From an uncultured Bacteroidota bacterium (GTDB lineage: Bacteria; Bacteroidota; Bacteroidia; Flavobacteriales; Flavobacteriaceae): DNA of 11,622 bases. The notes below the pieces were generated by a model, which ran no database searches, was not told the DNA's origin, and worked only from the letters and a program-made list of their open reading frames with translations. How positions within the stretch are numbered: the first letter of the stretch is position 1; each line of letters begins with the position of its first letter. The translations under genes and the position numbers were made by a program. This document shows, piece after piece, positions 1 through 6,854 of this stretch. The stretch lies in assembly GCA_903837025.1 (NCBI GenBank), contig CAILTC010000503.1:1-11622 (forward strand), read 5' to 3'.

Positions 1-6
1 AAAAAT

Positions 7-1413
7 ATGCAAGACGACAACCAAGAACATTTTAAAAGAGAACTCGGATTACTCGACGGAACCATGCTCGTAGTGGGCTCGATGATAGGTTCGGGAATAT
101 TTATTGTAAGCTCGGATATGGTGCGCCAATTGGGTTCTGCCGGCTGGCTTATTGCTATGTGGGTGCTCACCGGATTTATTACCGTGATTGCCGCCGTGAG
201 TTATGGCGAGTTGAGCGCGATGTTTCCCAAAGCAGGCGGACAATATGTGTATATCAAAGAAGCTTACGGAAAACTGATTGGTTTCTTGTACGGATGGAGC
301 TTTTTTGCCGTGATACAAACCGGCACGATCGCTGCCGTAGGAGTTGCTTTTTCTAAATTTGCCGCCTATTTGTATCCGCCTGTGAGCGAAAAGCATATCA
401 TTTTTGAATTGGGTGATTTCAAACTTCACGCTGCTCAAATCGTTTCTATTATCACCATTGTTTTATTGAGTTATATCAATAGTCGTGGGGTAAAAAACAG
501 TAAGATTTTGCAAACTGTTTTGACGGTTATTAAAATTGTGTCCATTTTTGGATTGATAATTTTTGGTTTTGTGGCTGCCAAAGCTGATGTTTGGGATGCC
601 AACTGGGCTAATGCTTGGACTTCAAAATCAATGGATGTTGCAAGCGGATCTTGGCTTCCTATTAGTGGGATAACTTTGATTTCGGCAATTTCAGCGGCTT
701 TGGTGGGTTCGTTGTTTTCGAGCGTGGCTTGGGAAGGCGTGACTTTTATCGCTGGTGAAATTAAGAACCCAAAACGTAATGTGGGATTAAGTTTGTTCCT
801 GGGAACATTGATTGTAAGTTCTATTTATATTTTGGCCAATGTGATGTATTTGGCGGTTGTTCCTTTGCAAGATATTGCTACGGCCGAATCGGATCGTGTG
901 GCCGTTGTGGCTTCACAAAATATTTTTGGAAACATTGGTACTTTGATCATAGCGGTGATGATTATGATTTCGACTTTTGCCTGTAATAACGGATTGATTA
1001 TGGCGGGTGCAAGAGTGTATTATACGATGGCGAAAGATGGTTTGTTTTTCAAAAAAGCCGCAAATCTTAATCAAGCAAGTGTTCCCGCTTGGGCAATATG
1101 GATGCAATGTTTTTGGGCTTCGGCTTTGTGTTTGACAGGGAAATATGGCGATTTATTAGATTTTGTTGTGATTATCGTTTTGATATTTTATATTCTTACC
1201 ATTTACGGAATTTTTATTCTGCGCAAGAAAATGCCCAATGCCGAAAGACCGTATAAAGCTTTTGGTTATCCGTTTGTTCCAGCACTTTATATTATTGTTG
1301 CTAGTGCCATCGGGATTGCTTTGTTGTACACCAAACCGAGTACTTGCGGTTGGGGCGTTTTTATCATGCTGATAGGAATTCCTATTTATTACTTGACAAA
1401 ACAAAAAGAGTAG
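7..1413 (+). CDS. APC superfamily amino-acid permease (LAT/SteT-like)
   Basis: Inner-membrane secondary transporter for amino acids. The 468-residue length and about 12 hydrophobic segments fit the APC superfamily. The first segment carries the signature GSMIGSGIF (residues 24-32), the unwound substrate-binding stretch of TM1. It is followed by the family motif around residues 66-87 (YGELSAMFPKAGGQYVYIKE). The C-terminal motif KMPNAERPYKAFGYPFVP is typical of the LAT/SteT-like branch. The ATG at 7 gives a cytoplasmic N-terminus of normal length; upstream control lies outside the window. It converges with alanine dehydrogenase across a repeat-filled spacer. That neighbourhood hints at amino-acid uptake for catabolism, but the substrate cannot be read from the sequence. 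Family assignment is secure; antiporter versus symporter mode is unknown. Confidence 0.93.
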   Translation: MQDDNQEHFKRELGLLDGTMLVVGSMIGSGIFIVSSDMVRQLGSAGWLIAMWVLTGFITVIAAVSYGELSAMFPKAGGQYVYIKEAYGKLIGFLYGWSFFAVIQTGTIAAVGVAFSKFAAYLYPPVSEKHIIFELGDFKLHAAQIVSIITIVLLSYINSRGVKNSKILQTVLTVIKIVSIFGLIIFGFVAAKADVWDANWANAWTSKSMDVASGSWLPISGITLISAISAALVGSLFSSVAWEGVTFIAGEIKNPKRNVGLSLFLGTLIVSSIYILANVMYLAVVPLQDIATAESDRVAVVASQNIFGNIGTLIIAVMIMISTFACNNGLIMAGARVYYTMAKDGLFFKKAANLNQASVPAWAIWMQCFWASALCLTGKYGDLLDFVVIIVLIFYILTIYGIFILRKKMPNAERPYKAFGYPFVPALYIIVASAIGIALLYTKPSTCGWGVFIMLIGIPIYYLTKQKE

Positions 1414-1476
1414 ATTTCTGGTTTCAGGGACTATCCTTAATTTTATTTGATTATTGTGCTATTCTAAAATAAAAAA

Positions 1477-1563
1477 ACCATCCCGCCCGTTGGGCACCCC
1501 TCCAAAGGAGGGGAATGCGAACTACTTCCCCTCCTTTGGAGGGGTGCCGAAAGGCGGGGTGGT
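1477..1563. repeat. Large nested palindrome (GC-rich inverted repeat)
   Basis: The left arm 1477-1515 and right arm 1526-1563 are near-perfect inverted copies around a 10-base loop. Each arm is itself two small hairpins: a GCC...GGC stem and a perfect CCCCTCC-AAA-GGAGGGG palindrome. The arms differ only in one base near the outer end and in the small GCC/GGC hairpin, whose loop differs in sequence and by one base. It is far more GC-rich than the surrounding spacer. It sits just after the permease in a convergent gap and could end transcription from either side. From memory, similar CCCCTCCAAAGGAGGGG elements recur between genes in Flavobacterium. Confidence 0.85.
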
Positions 1564-1605
1564 CATTAGGTATTTTAATGATAAATTTCTTTTTGAATTA
1601 GAATT

Positions 1606-1689
1606 CCCTAGCCCTGATAGAAGTGGAAATCCTTTTCTTTTTTGCTGCCAAAAAAGAAAAGATTGCAACGAATAGCAGGAAATAGCTCT
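1606..1689. repeat. Flavobacterial intergenic repeat with long stem-loop
   Basis: A perfect 13-base inverted repeat with a 4-base loop (1632-1644 and 1649-1661, CTTTTCTTTTTTG/CAAAAAAGAAAAG) is flanked by CCCTAGCCCTGATAGAAG on the left and GCAGGAAATAGCTC on the right. From memory, this arrangement of constant flanks around a variable stem recurs many times in Flavobacterium genomes as a non-coding element. CCTG and CAGG in the flanks can pair with each other. No protein-coding signal is seen. Confidence 0.6.
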
Positions 1690-1696
1690 AAATAAA

Positions 1697-1728
1697 AAAA
1701 TCCGTTTCATTAATTTGAAACGGATTTT
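1697..1728 (-). terminator. Rho-independent terminator of ald (possibly bidirectional)
   Basis: A perfect 13-base stem (1697-1709 with 1716-1728) encloses a 6-base loop. On the minus strand it starts 23 bases past the ald stop and is followed by a run of T, as expected for an intrinsic terminator. The plus strand also has a short T-rich tail. Confidence 0.85.
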
Positions 1729-1750
1729 CTGTTGTAAAGAATATGCTATT

Positions 1751-2878
1751 TTAGTGAACAAGTTCCTGTAAAACAGTTTCAACATTATTAAAAGGCAATC
1801 CCCAAGCATCGGCAACGCCTTTATAAACAACTTGACCGTTGGCGATATTGAGTCCTTTTTTTAGTTCTTCGTTTTCGTTACAGGCTTTTTTCCAACCTTT
1901 GTTAGCCAATTGTAACGCATACGGTAAAGTGGCGTTTGTCAAGGCTAGGGTCGAAGTGTAAGGCACTGCACCGGGCATATTAGCGACGCAATAATGCACT
2001 ATATCGTCAATGATAAAGGTCGGATTTTCGTGTGTTGTAGGTTGGCAAGTTTCGATACAACCTCCTTGGTCAACGGCAACATCAACAAGAACGGTTCCTG
2101 GACTCATCAGTTTTAGCATATCGCGCGTGATTAAATGAGGCGCTTTGGCACCTGGAATCAACACTGCACCGATAACCAAATCAGCCTGGGCAATGGCTTC
2201 GCGAATGTTGTAATGGTTCGACATAATTGTAGTAACATTGGCTGGCATCACATCCGATAAATAGCGCAAACGGGCTAAACTTACATCCATAATTGTTACT
2301 TGAGCACCAAAACCGGCAGCCATTTTCGCTGCTTGTGTTCCCACAATTCCACCACCTAGAACGACTACTTTTGCTGGAGGAACTCCCGGAACGCCACCCA
2401 AAAGGATTCCTTTTCCTTTCATTGGTTTTTCTAAATATTTAGCACCTTCTTGAATAGACATTCTTCCTGCTACTTCAGACATGGGAACCAATAAAGGCAA
2501 ACTACGATCTGATTTTTCTACGGTTTCGTATGCCAAACAAACCGCTTCGCGATCAATCATGGCATGCGTTAATGCTTCGCCTGAAGCAAAATGGAAATAG
2601 GTAAATAGTACTTGGTCTTTTTTGATAAGCGGATATTCCGAAGCAATTGGCTCTTTTACTTTGATAATCATTTCGGCAATTTCATAAACGGCTTCAATTG
2701 TTGGTAACAATTCGGCGCCAGCATCTGAATAGGCTTTGTCGCTGAAACCACTGTTTTCTCCTGCACTTTGCTGAACATAAACATGATGTCCGTGTTTTTT
2801 GAATTCGGCTACTCCCGCAGGTGTAAGTGCTACTCGGTTTTCGTTGTTTTTGATTTCTTTTGGAACTCCAATTATCAT
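1751..2878 (-). CDS. ald: Alanine dehydrogenase
   Basis: NAD-dependent L-alanine dehydrogenase, which interconverts alanine with pyruvate and ammonia in the cytoplasm. The 375-residue length matches the family. The N-terminus MIIGVPKEIKNNENRVALTP is diagnostic, and the residues expected for substrate binding and catalysis are present: Arg15, Lys75 (KVKEP), His96 (YFHFAS) and Asp270 (VDVAVDQGG). The Rossmann motif GGGIVG (175-180) is followed by Asp198 for the NAD ribose. The length and this motif set favour Ald over the related transhydrogenase alpha subunit. It is divergent from an Lrp/AsnC regulator with 211 bases between the starts, so that regulator is its likely controller. The ATG at 2878 leaves a leader of roughly 30 bases after a -7 box at 2915-2922. 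A strong terminator follows. Confidence 0.96.
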   Translation of the reverse strand: MIIGVPKEIKNNENRVALTPAGVAEFKKHGHHVYVQQSAGENSGFSDKAYSDAGAELLPTIEAVYEIAEMIIKVKEPIASEYPLIKKDQVLFTYFHFASGEALTHAMIDREAVCLAYETVEKSDRSLPLLVPMSEVAGRMSIQEGAKYLEKPMKGKGILLGGVPGVPPAKVVVLGGGIVGTQAAKMAAGFGAQVTIMDVSLARLRYLSDVMPANVTTIMSNHYNIREAIAQADLVIGAVLIPGAKAPHLITRDMLKLMSPGTVLVDVAVDQGGCIETCQPTTHENPTFIIDDIVHYCVANMPGAVPYTSTLALTNATLPYALQLANKGWKKACNENEELKKGLNIANGQVVYKGVADAWGLPFNNVETVLQELVH

Positions 2879-2914
2879 GTTGTATGTATTTAAAGGTTAG
2901 AGTAAATAGTAATA

Positions 2915-2922
2915 CAAATGTA
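2915..2922 (-). promoter_or_regulatory. Putative -7 box of the ald promoter
   Basis: On the minus strand this reads TACATTTG, a full match to the Bacteroidetes -7 consensus TAnnTTTG, ending 36 bases before the ald ATG. No TTG is found at the usual -33 distance, so activation by the neighbouring Lrp-type regulator is possible. Confidence 0.5.
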
Positions 2923-2923
2923 A

Positions 2924-2958
2924 GACTTAAAGAAATTATTATGTTATACTGACTTAAA
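2924..2958. promoter_or_regulatory. Direct repeat GACTTAAA, candidate regulator site
   Basis: GACTTAAA occurs at 2924-2931 and 2951-2958, 27 bases apart. The second copy runs into the palindrome CTTAAATTAAG. The pair lies directly upstream of the ald -7 box in the gap shared with the Lrp/AsnC gene, where an operator would be expected. Lrp-type proteins bind AT-rich sites in multiple copies. The assignment is inferred from position and repetition only. Confidence 0.3.
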
Positions 2959-3051
2959 TTAAGAAAATATTAGTTTTATTTGGTATTTTTACATAAATTA
3001 TTTCTTTTTTGTAGTTGCTTTTTATTTCTAAAACGAAAAAATATCTGATTT

Positions 3052-3059
3052 TTAATTTG
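3052..3059 (+). promoter_or_regulatory. Weak -7 box candidate for the Lrp/AsnC gene
   Basis: TTAATTTG matches 7 of 8 positions of TAnnTTTG and ends 30 bases before the start codon, a spacing similar to the other promoters here. No -33 TTG lies at the right distance. Confidence 0.25.
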
Positions 3060-3089
3060 AAAAATGTATTCTTTTAATCCTTTTATGAT

Positions 3090-3548
3090 ATGATTTTAGA
3101 CGAAACCGACAAAAAAATACTGCGACTTCTTCAAGCCGATGCTCACATGACTTTGAAGGATATTGCCAATAAAATAAATCTTTCGCTCACGCCGGTTCAT
3201 GATCGGGTGAAGCGTCTAGAAAAAGAGGGGATTATCGAGAAATATGTTTCGATTTTGAACAAGAAGAAATTAGGCAAGAATTTGATGGTGTATTGCCAAG
3301 TCACGCTTGTGAAACAAACGTATGATGTTTCGGAAGGTTTTAATAATTCGATTTTGAATATGCCCGAAGTGGTCGAATGTAATTTTATTTCGGGAAGTTT
3401 CGATTATATGCTCAAAATCATTTTACCCGATATGGAAAGTTATCATTATTTCCACCAAAAGAAATTATCGATTTTACCCGAGGTCTCCTTGATAAATAGC
3501 TTTTTTATTATTTCGGAAGTGAAAAGCACTACGGTTTTGCCCATTTAA
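3090..3548 (+). CDS. Lrp/AsnC family transcriptional regulator
   Basis: A 152-residue DNA-binding regulator of standard Lrp/AsnC length. An N-terminal winged helix-turn-helix covers about residues 4-52 (LDETDKKILRLLQADAHMTLKDIA..., recognition helix near LSLTPVHDRVKRLEKEG). An amino-acid-sensing RAM domain covers about 65-150, including the SGSFDYMLKI segment. These proteins form dimers and octamers and respond to amino acids. Divergent orientation from ald suggests control of ald and of itself, with alanine or leucine a plausible effector; this is inferred from layout. The ATG at 3090 starts right at the HTH domain as is usual. A 9-codon reading frame (3064-3093) overlaps this start as ATGA. 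No obvious terminator follows. Confidence 0.93.
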   Translation: MILDETDKKILRLLQADAHMTLKDIANKINLSLTPVHDRVKRLEKEGIIEKYVSILNKKKLGKNLMVYCQVTLVKQTYDVSEGFNNSILNMPEVVECNFISGSFDYMLKIILPDMESYHYFHQKKLSILPEVSLINSFFIISEVKSTTVLPI

Positions 3549-3627
3549 AAAATATGATTTTCAGTTATTCTGTAAACATTCAAGCTTAAATGCATAATCA
3601 TACGTGAATTTTCTTTCCATAAAAATA

Positions 3628-3656
3628 CCCCCAAATAGTGTCTAACTTTTTGGGGG
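3628..3656 (-). terminator. Hairpin downstream of GAPDH, built from an IS-like end
   Basis: CCCCCAAA (3628-3635) pairs with TTTGGGGG (3649-3656). On the minus strand the stem is followed by TATTTTTATGG, so it can act as an intrinsic terminator for GAPDH, whose stop lies 57 bases upstream of the stem. The sequence itself resembles an insertion-sequence end (see the mobile element entry). Confidence 0.6.
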
Positions 3657-3662
3657 CAGTCT
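3638..3662. mobile_element. Solo IS3/IS150-like terminal repeat remnant
   Basis: Read on the minus strand, ACTGCCCCCAAAAAGTTAG followed by ACAC closely resembles, from memory, the terminal inverted repeats of IS3-family (IS150-group) elements, in which a C-rich block is followed by AAAAAGTTAGACA. No transposase reading frame or opposite end is present in the 165-base spacer. If real, this is a scar left after deletion, or a tiny derivative that now serves as a terminator. Confidence 0.4.
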
Positions 3663-3713
3663 TTTTGAAACGGATTTTCTTTATTCAGAACTATTTTCTC
3701 AGCAACCTGAAAT

Positions 3714-5162
3714 CTAGTAGTGCGTAAAGCGTCTTACTTTAGCAATATATTTAGCCAAACGGATTACTTGGTGGCTGTAGCCAAATTCGTTGTCATACCA
3801 AATATATAAAACGATATTCTTGCCGTTTTTTGAAACAATAGTCGCGTTACTGTCATAAATTGCTGGTGCCGATGTGCCAATAATATCCGAAGAAACCAAC
3901 TCATTATTCAAGGAATATTTAATTTGTTCTACCAATTCGCCTTCCAACGCATATTTTTTCATGATGGAATTTACATCGGCAATCGAAGTTTTTTTGGCAA
4001 CTTCTAAACTTAAAACTACCAAAGAACCGTTAGGAACAGGTACCCGAATAGCGTTGGAAGTTAATTTGCCTTCAAGCGATGGCAGCGCTTTGGCAACGGC
4101 CGTTCCAGCGCCAGTTTCGGTAATTACCATGTTTAAGGCCGCAGCTCTACCGCGACGGTATTTTCTATGCATATTATCGACCAAATTTTGGTCATTTGTA
4201 TAAGCATGAATGGTTTCTAAATGTCCTTTTACAACGACTAAGGTGTCTTCAATCGCTTTTAGAATTGGTGTTATGGCATTGGTCGTGCAGGATGCTGCCG
4301 AAAAAATGGTGTTTTCATCTGGATTATAGTCATTGTGGTTAACGCCATAAACAATATTAGGAACCCCTTTTCCCGGAGCAGTAAGCAACACTTTTTCGAC
4401 TCCTTTTGAAGTTAAATGTCTTGCCAAAGCCTCTTGGGTGGTGAAAGCGCCAGTGTTATCAATTACCAACGCATTTTCTATATCGTATTTTGTATAATCA
4501 ATTTCTTCGGGGCTATTTGCTGTAATAATATGAACGGTAGTTTCGTTGATAATCAAAGCGTTATTTTTATGATCGGCTATTACAGATCCTTGAAAATCGC
4601 CATGTATTGAATCGTAACGCAACAAAGAAGCTCTTTTTTCTAGTGAAACAGCGTCAATTTTATCTCGTGTGACGATGGCTCTCAATCGCAATTGGTTGCC
4701 TTTGGCCATTTTCGACATTAATTCACGAGCTACCAATCGCCCAATTCTTCCAAAACCATAAAGAATCACGTCCTTAGGTTGAATTTCCTCGGAGTTTTTA
4801 GCGTCTTTTAATTTGTCGAGGACAAAATATTTGGCATTCGGATATTTTTCACTTTCCAAAAGATATTCATAAGTCAGCTTGCCAATGTCTAATTTTGATG
4901 GAGGCAAATTCATGGAGTAAATGGCTTTTGCAATTTCAACGGAATCATAAATAGAAATCGGTTTTCCCACAAATTCTCTAGCGTATCCGTGCAGGTTGAT
5001 AATTTCGCTTACATTTCTATCAATTAATTGATTGCGGAATAAGACCATCTCGATGGATTTGTCATACCATAAATCGCTTATGATTTTTATGAATTCTACG
5101 CCAGCTCTTCGTCGGGCTATTTGTGATGAAACTTCTTTTTCGTATACAATTGTATTCTTCAT
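3714..5162 (-). CDS. Glyceraldehyde-3-phosphate dehydrogenase, long form
   Basis: Cytoplasmic enzyme of glycolysis and gluconeogenesis, interconverting glyceraldehyde-3-phosphate and 1,3-bisphosphoglycerate. The dehydrogenase core begins near residue 131 with the Rossmann motif YGFGRIGR (135-142). The catalytic loop SAASCTTNAITP places the nucleophile at Cys292, with its partner His319 in ETIHAYTND. The C-terminal YDNEFGYSHQV motif is intact. The core matches ordinary GAPDH of about 335 residues, but here it is preceded by about 130 residues with no familiar domain, giving 482. The cofactor-selectivity position after the second strand reads IVTRDKID where NAD enzymes normally have an IND-type Asp, so NADP or dual use is possible (inference). 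The ATG at 5162 follows a full -7 box by 37 bases. A canonical GAPDH is probably encoded elsewhere, but that cannot be seen here. Confidence 0.93.
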   Translation of the reverse strand: MKNTIVYEKEVSSQIARRRAGVEFIKIISDLWYDKSIEMVLFRNQLIDRNVSEIINLHGYAREFVGKPISIYDSVEIAKAIYSMNLPPSKLDIGKLTYEYLLESEKYPNAKYFVLDKLKDAKNSEEIQPKDVILYGFGRIGRLVARELMSKMAKGNQLRLRAIVTRDKIDAVSLEKRASLLRYDSIHGDFQGSVIADHKNNALIINETTVHIITANSPEEIDYTKYDIENALVIDNTGAFTTQEALARHLTSKGVEKVLLTAPGKGVPNIVYGVNHNDYNPDENTIFSAASCTTNAITPILKAIEDTLVVVKGHLETIHAYTNDQNLVDNMHRKYRRGRAAALNMVITETGAGTAVAKALPSLEGKLTSNAIRVPVPNGSLVVLSLEVAKKTSIADVNSIMKKYALEGELVEQIKYSLNNELVSSDIIGTSAPAIYDSNATIVSKNGKNIVLYIWYDNEFGYSHQVIRLAKYIAKVRRFTHY

Positions 5163-5199
5163 TTTGAAAAGATTAAAATAGAGGTTGTGAATTTTGGTG

Positions 5200-5207
5200 C
5201 AAAAGTA
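5200..5207 (-). promoter_or_regulatory. -7 box of the GAPDH promoter
   Basis: TACTTTTG on the minus strand fully matches TAnnTTTG and lies 37 bases before the ATG, within the frequent flavobacterial context TTACTTTTGCA. A clear -33 TTG is absent; TTTTCG lies near that position. Confidence 0.6.
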
Positions 5208-5260
5208 AGTTTAATATATGTTTTACGAAAACGATTGCGTAATTATTTTTAAAATAAAAA

Positions 5261-5286
5261 AACCACCTTGATTATTCAAGATGGTT
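5261..5286 (-). terminator. Rho-independent terminator of htrA
   Basis: An 11-base stem (5261-5271 with 5276-5286) has a 4-base loop. The one imperfect pair is a G-U wobble in minus-strand RNA but a C-A mismatch in plus-strand RNA, and the T tract (TTTTTTTATTTT) lies on the minus side. Both indicate function for the htrA transcript ending just upstream. Confidence 0.9.
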
Positions 5287-5308
5287 CTAGTTTTTAATAG
5301 ATGGATTA

Positions 5309-6703
5309 TTAGATTATTATCCGAATAAGTTCACCGTTTTTATTAATCATTTCCAATCGAATACTTTGATTTTCTTCTTTGTTGTTTAAGAGTTTCGAAA
5401 CTGTTTCAAGATCTTTTACTTTTACATTGTCAATACTAATGATAATATTGCCCATCAATTCTTCTTGATATTGTTTCAGATTTTCATTGGTTACCGATTT
5501 GATTTTTACACCAGAATCCAAGTGAAATTTGCTTTTGTCAGATGAATCAATATTTTCTAATTCTAAGCCTTTAAATTCTGTGTTCAGAAACTCTTTTTTG
5601 CTCAAAACCACAGGAACAACTTTATTTTTTCCGTCTCTAATGAAAGTAACTTCTACTTTGTCGTTCGGTCGTTTGGTGTTGATATAGCCCGAAAGATCGG
5701 CAAAAGTTGCAATGTTTTGGTTGTCTAATTTTATAATAATGTCACCTTTTGCTAGTCCTGATTTTTCGGCACCTGATTTTTTTGTTACTTTTTTAATGTA
5801 AAAACCTTGTGTTTCCGGAACGCCTAATTCTTTCGAAGCTAAGGCATTTAATTCGCCACCTTCAACACCAAGAACGCCTCTTTGAACATTGCCAAATTCC
5901 ATTAAATCTTCGATTATTTTTCGAGCTATATTCGAAGGAATCGCAAAGGAATAACCGGTATAACTTCCTGTTGGTGATGAAATCATGGTGTTGATTCCTA
6001 TTAATTCGCCACGGGTGTTGACCAAAGCGCCACCACTGTTTCCTGGATTTACTGCGGCATCGGTTTGTATAAAAGACTGAATTCCACTGGTGTCTAAGTT
6101 TCTGGCTTTCGCCGAAATGATACCCGCTGTCACTGTCGAAGTTAGATTATAAGGATTACCAACCGCTAGAACCCATTCGCCAATTCGTACCGAATCAGAA
6201 TTGGCGAAAGCCGTATAAGGAAGCTTCTCACTGGCGTTGATTTTCAACAAGGCAATATCCATTTTCGAATCAGTTCCTATGAGTTTTGCCGTATAGGATT
6301 TCTTGTTGTTGAGTGTGATTTCAATTTCAGTAGCGTCTTTTATCACATGATTATTGGTTACGATATAACCATCTTCTGAAATAATGACTCCCGATCCAGT
6401 ACCAATTTGTTCTTGGGATTGTCCGCCTTTGAACCCATAAAAATACTCTAAAATGGGGTTCGAAACGGTGGTTCGAGAAACGTTTTTCACGTGAACCACG
6501 GTGTGAATTGTTTTTTCGGCGGCTTCGGTAAAATCGACGGGTTCCGATGATAATCCCGCTTGCTTCGCATACGAGTTTGGCGCTAAAGTTACGACTGCGC
6601 TTTTGTTAAAATAACCATTGTTGTCAAATAATAATTTGTAGGCGCCAAGAGTAGTGGCTCCGCTTAACAATGATACCAAAAAAAGGTTTGAAAATTGTTT
6701 CAT
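5309..6703 (-). CDS. HtrA/DegP-type periplasmic serine protease (Do family)
   Basis: Envelope quality-control protease that degrades or holds misfolded exported proteins. I start it at the ATG at 6703 (464 residues) because MKQFSNLFLVSLLSGATTLGAYKLLF forms a proper signal or membrane-anchor segment. The start at 6745 would put 14 charged and polar residues in front of it. The trypsin-like domain spans about 60-265 with catalytic His119 (TNNHV), Asp149 (DSKMDIALL) and Ser223 (NPGNSGGAL). PDZ1 covers about 272-368. A second, more divergent PDZ covers about 376-460. The order and length match flavobacterial Do-family proteases; the N-terminus could remain as a membrane anchor, as in DegS/DegQ relatives. 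It is divergent from dapF across 222 bases and has its own terminator, so it is probably monocistronic. Confidence 0.95.
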   Translation of the reverse strand: MKQFSNLFLVSLLSGATTLGAYKLLFDNNGYFNKSAVVTLAPNSYAKQAGLSSEPVDFTEAAEKTIHTVVHVKNVSRTTVSNPILEYFYGFKGGQSQEQIGTGSGVIISEDGYIVTNNHVIKDATEIEITLNNKKSYTAKLIGTDSKMDIALLKINASEKLPYTAFANSDSVRIGEWVLAVGNPYNLTSTVTAGIISAKARNLDTSGIQSFIQTDAAVNPGNSGGALVNTRGELIGINTMISSPTGSYTGYSFAIPSNIARKIIEDLMEFGNVQRGVLGVEGGELNALASKELGVPETQGFYIKKVTKKSGAEKSGLAKGDIIIKLDNQNIATFADLSGYINTKRPNDKVEVTFIRDGKNKVVPVVLSKKEFLNTEFKGLELENIDSSDKSKFHLDSGVKIKSVTNENLKQYQEELMGNIIISIDNVKVKDLETVSKLLNNKEENQSIRLEMINKNGELIRIII

Positions 6704-6820
6704 ACGTATATAATATTTGTTTTTAATGGAATATAAAATTCGCATATTGGCTTGTATTTTATGTCACTTTTTCCGTTATGCTCATTTCATATTTGTTATG
6801 TTATTTAAGGATTTACAACG

Positions 6821-6828
6821 TAAAGTTA
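6821..6828 (-). promoter_or_regulatory. Weak -7 box candidate for htrA
   Basis: On the minus strand this reads TAACTTTA, 7 of 8 matches to TAnnTTTG, with a TTTG 15 bases upstream as a possible -33 element (slightly short of the usual spacing). It would give a leader of over 100 bases. A better site is not visible closer to the start. Confidence 0.25.
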
Positions 6829-6854
6829 GTATTTTTGATTTTTCAAAAAAACAG

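Noticed and set aside
1477..1563. Possible CRISPR array
   Set aside because: There is one inverted repeat rather than several direct repeats with unique spacers, and no cas genes are present.
1454..1830. Open frames on both strands across the permease-ald spacer (73 and 102 codons)
   Set aside because: They run through the palindrome and repeat element, encode low-quality proline/glycine and lysine-rich sequence, and the minus-strand one overlaps the end of ald. They are by-products of the repeats.
1751..2878. NAD(P) transhydrogenase alpha subunit instead of alanine dehydrogenase
   Set aside because: The full-length 375-residue protein keeps the Ald substrate residues (Arg15, Lys75, His96, Asp270) and no pntB-like gene follows.
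6704..6745. Upstream start of htrA at 6745, adding MRILYSIKNKYYIR
   Set aside because: It would put 14 charged and polar residues before the signal segment that begins properly at the ATG at 6703.
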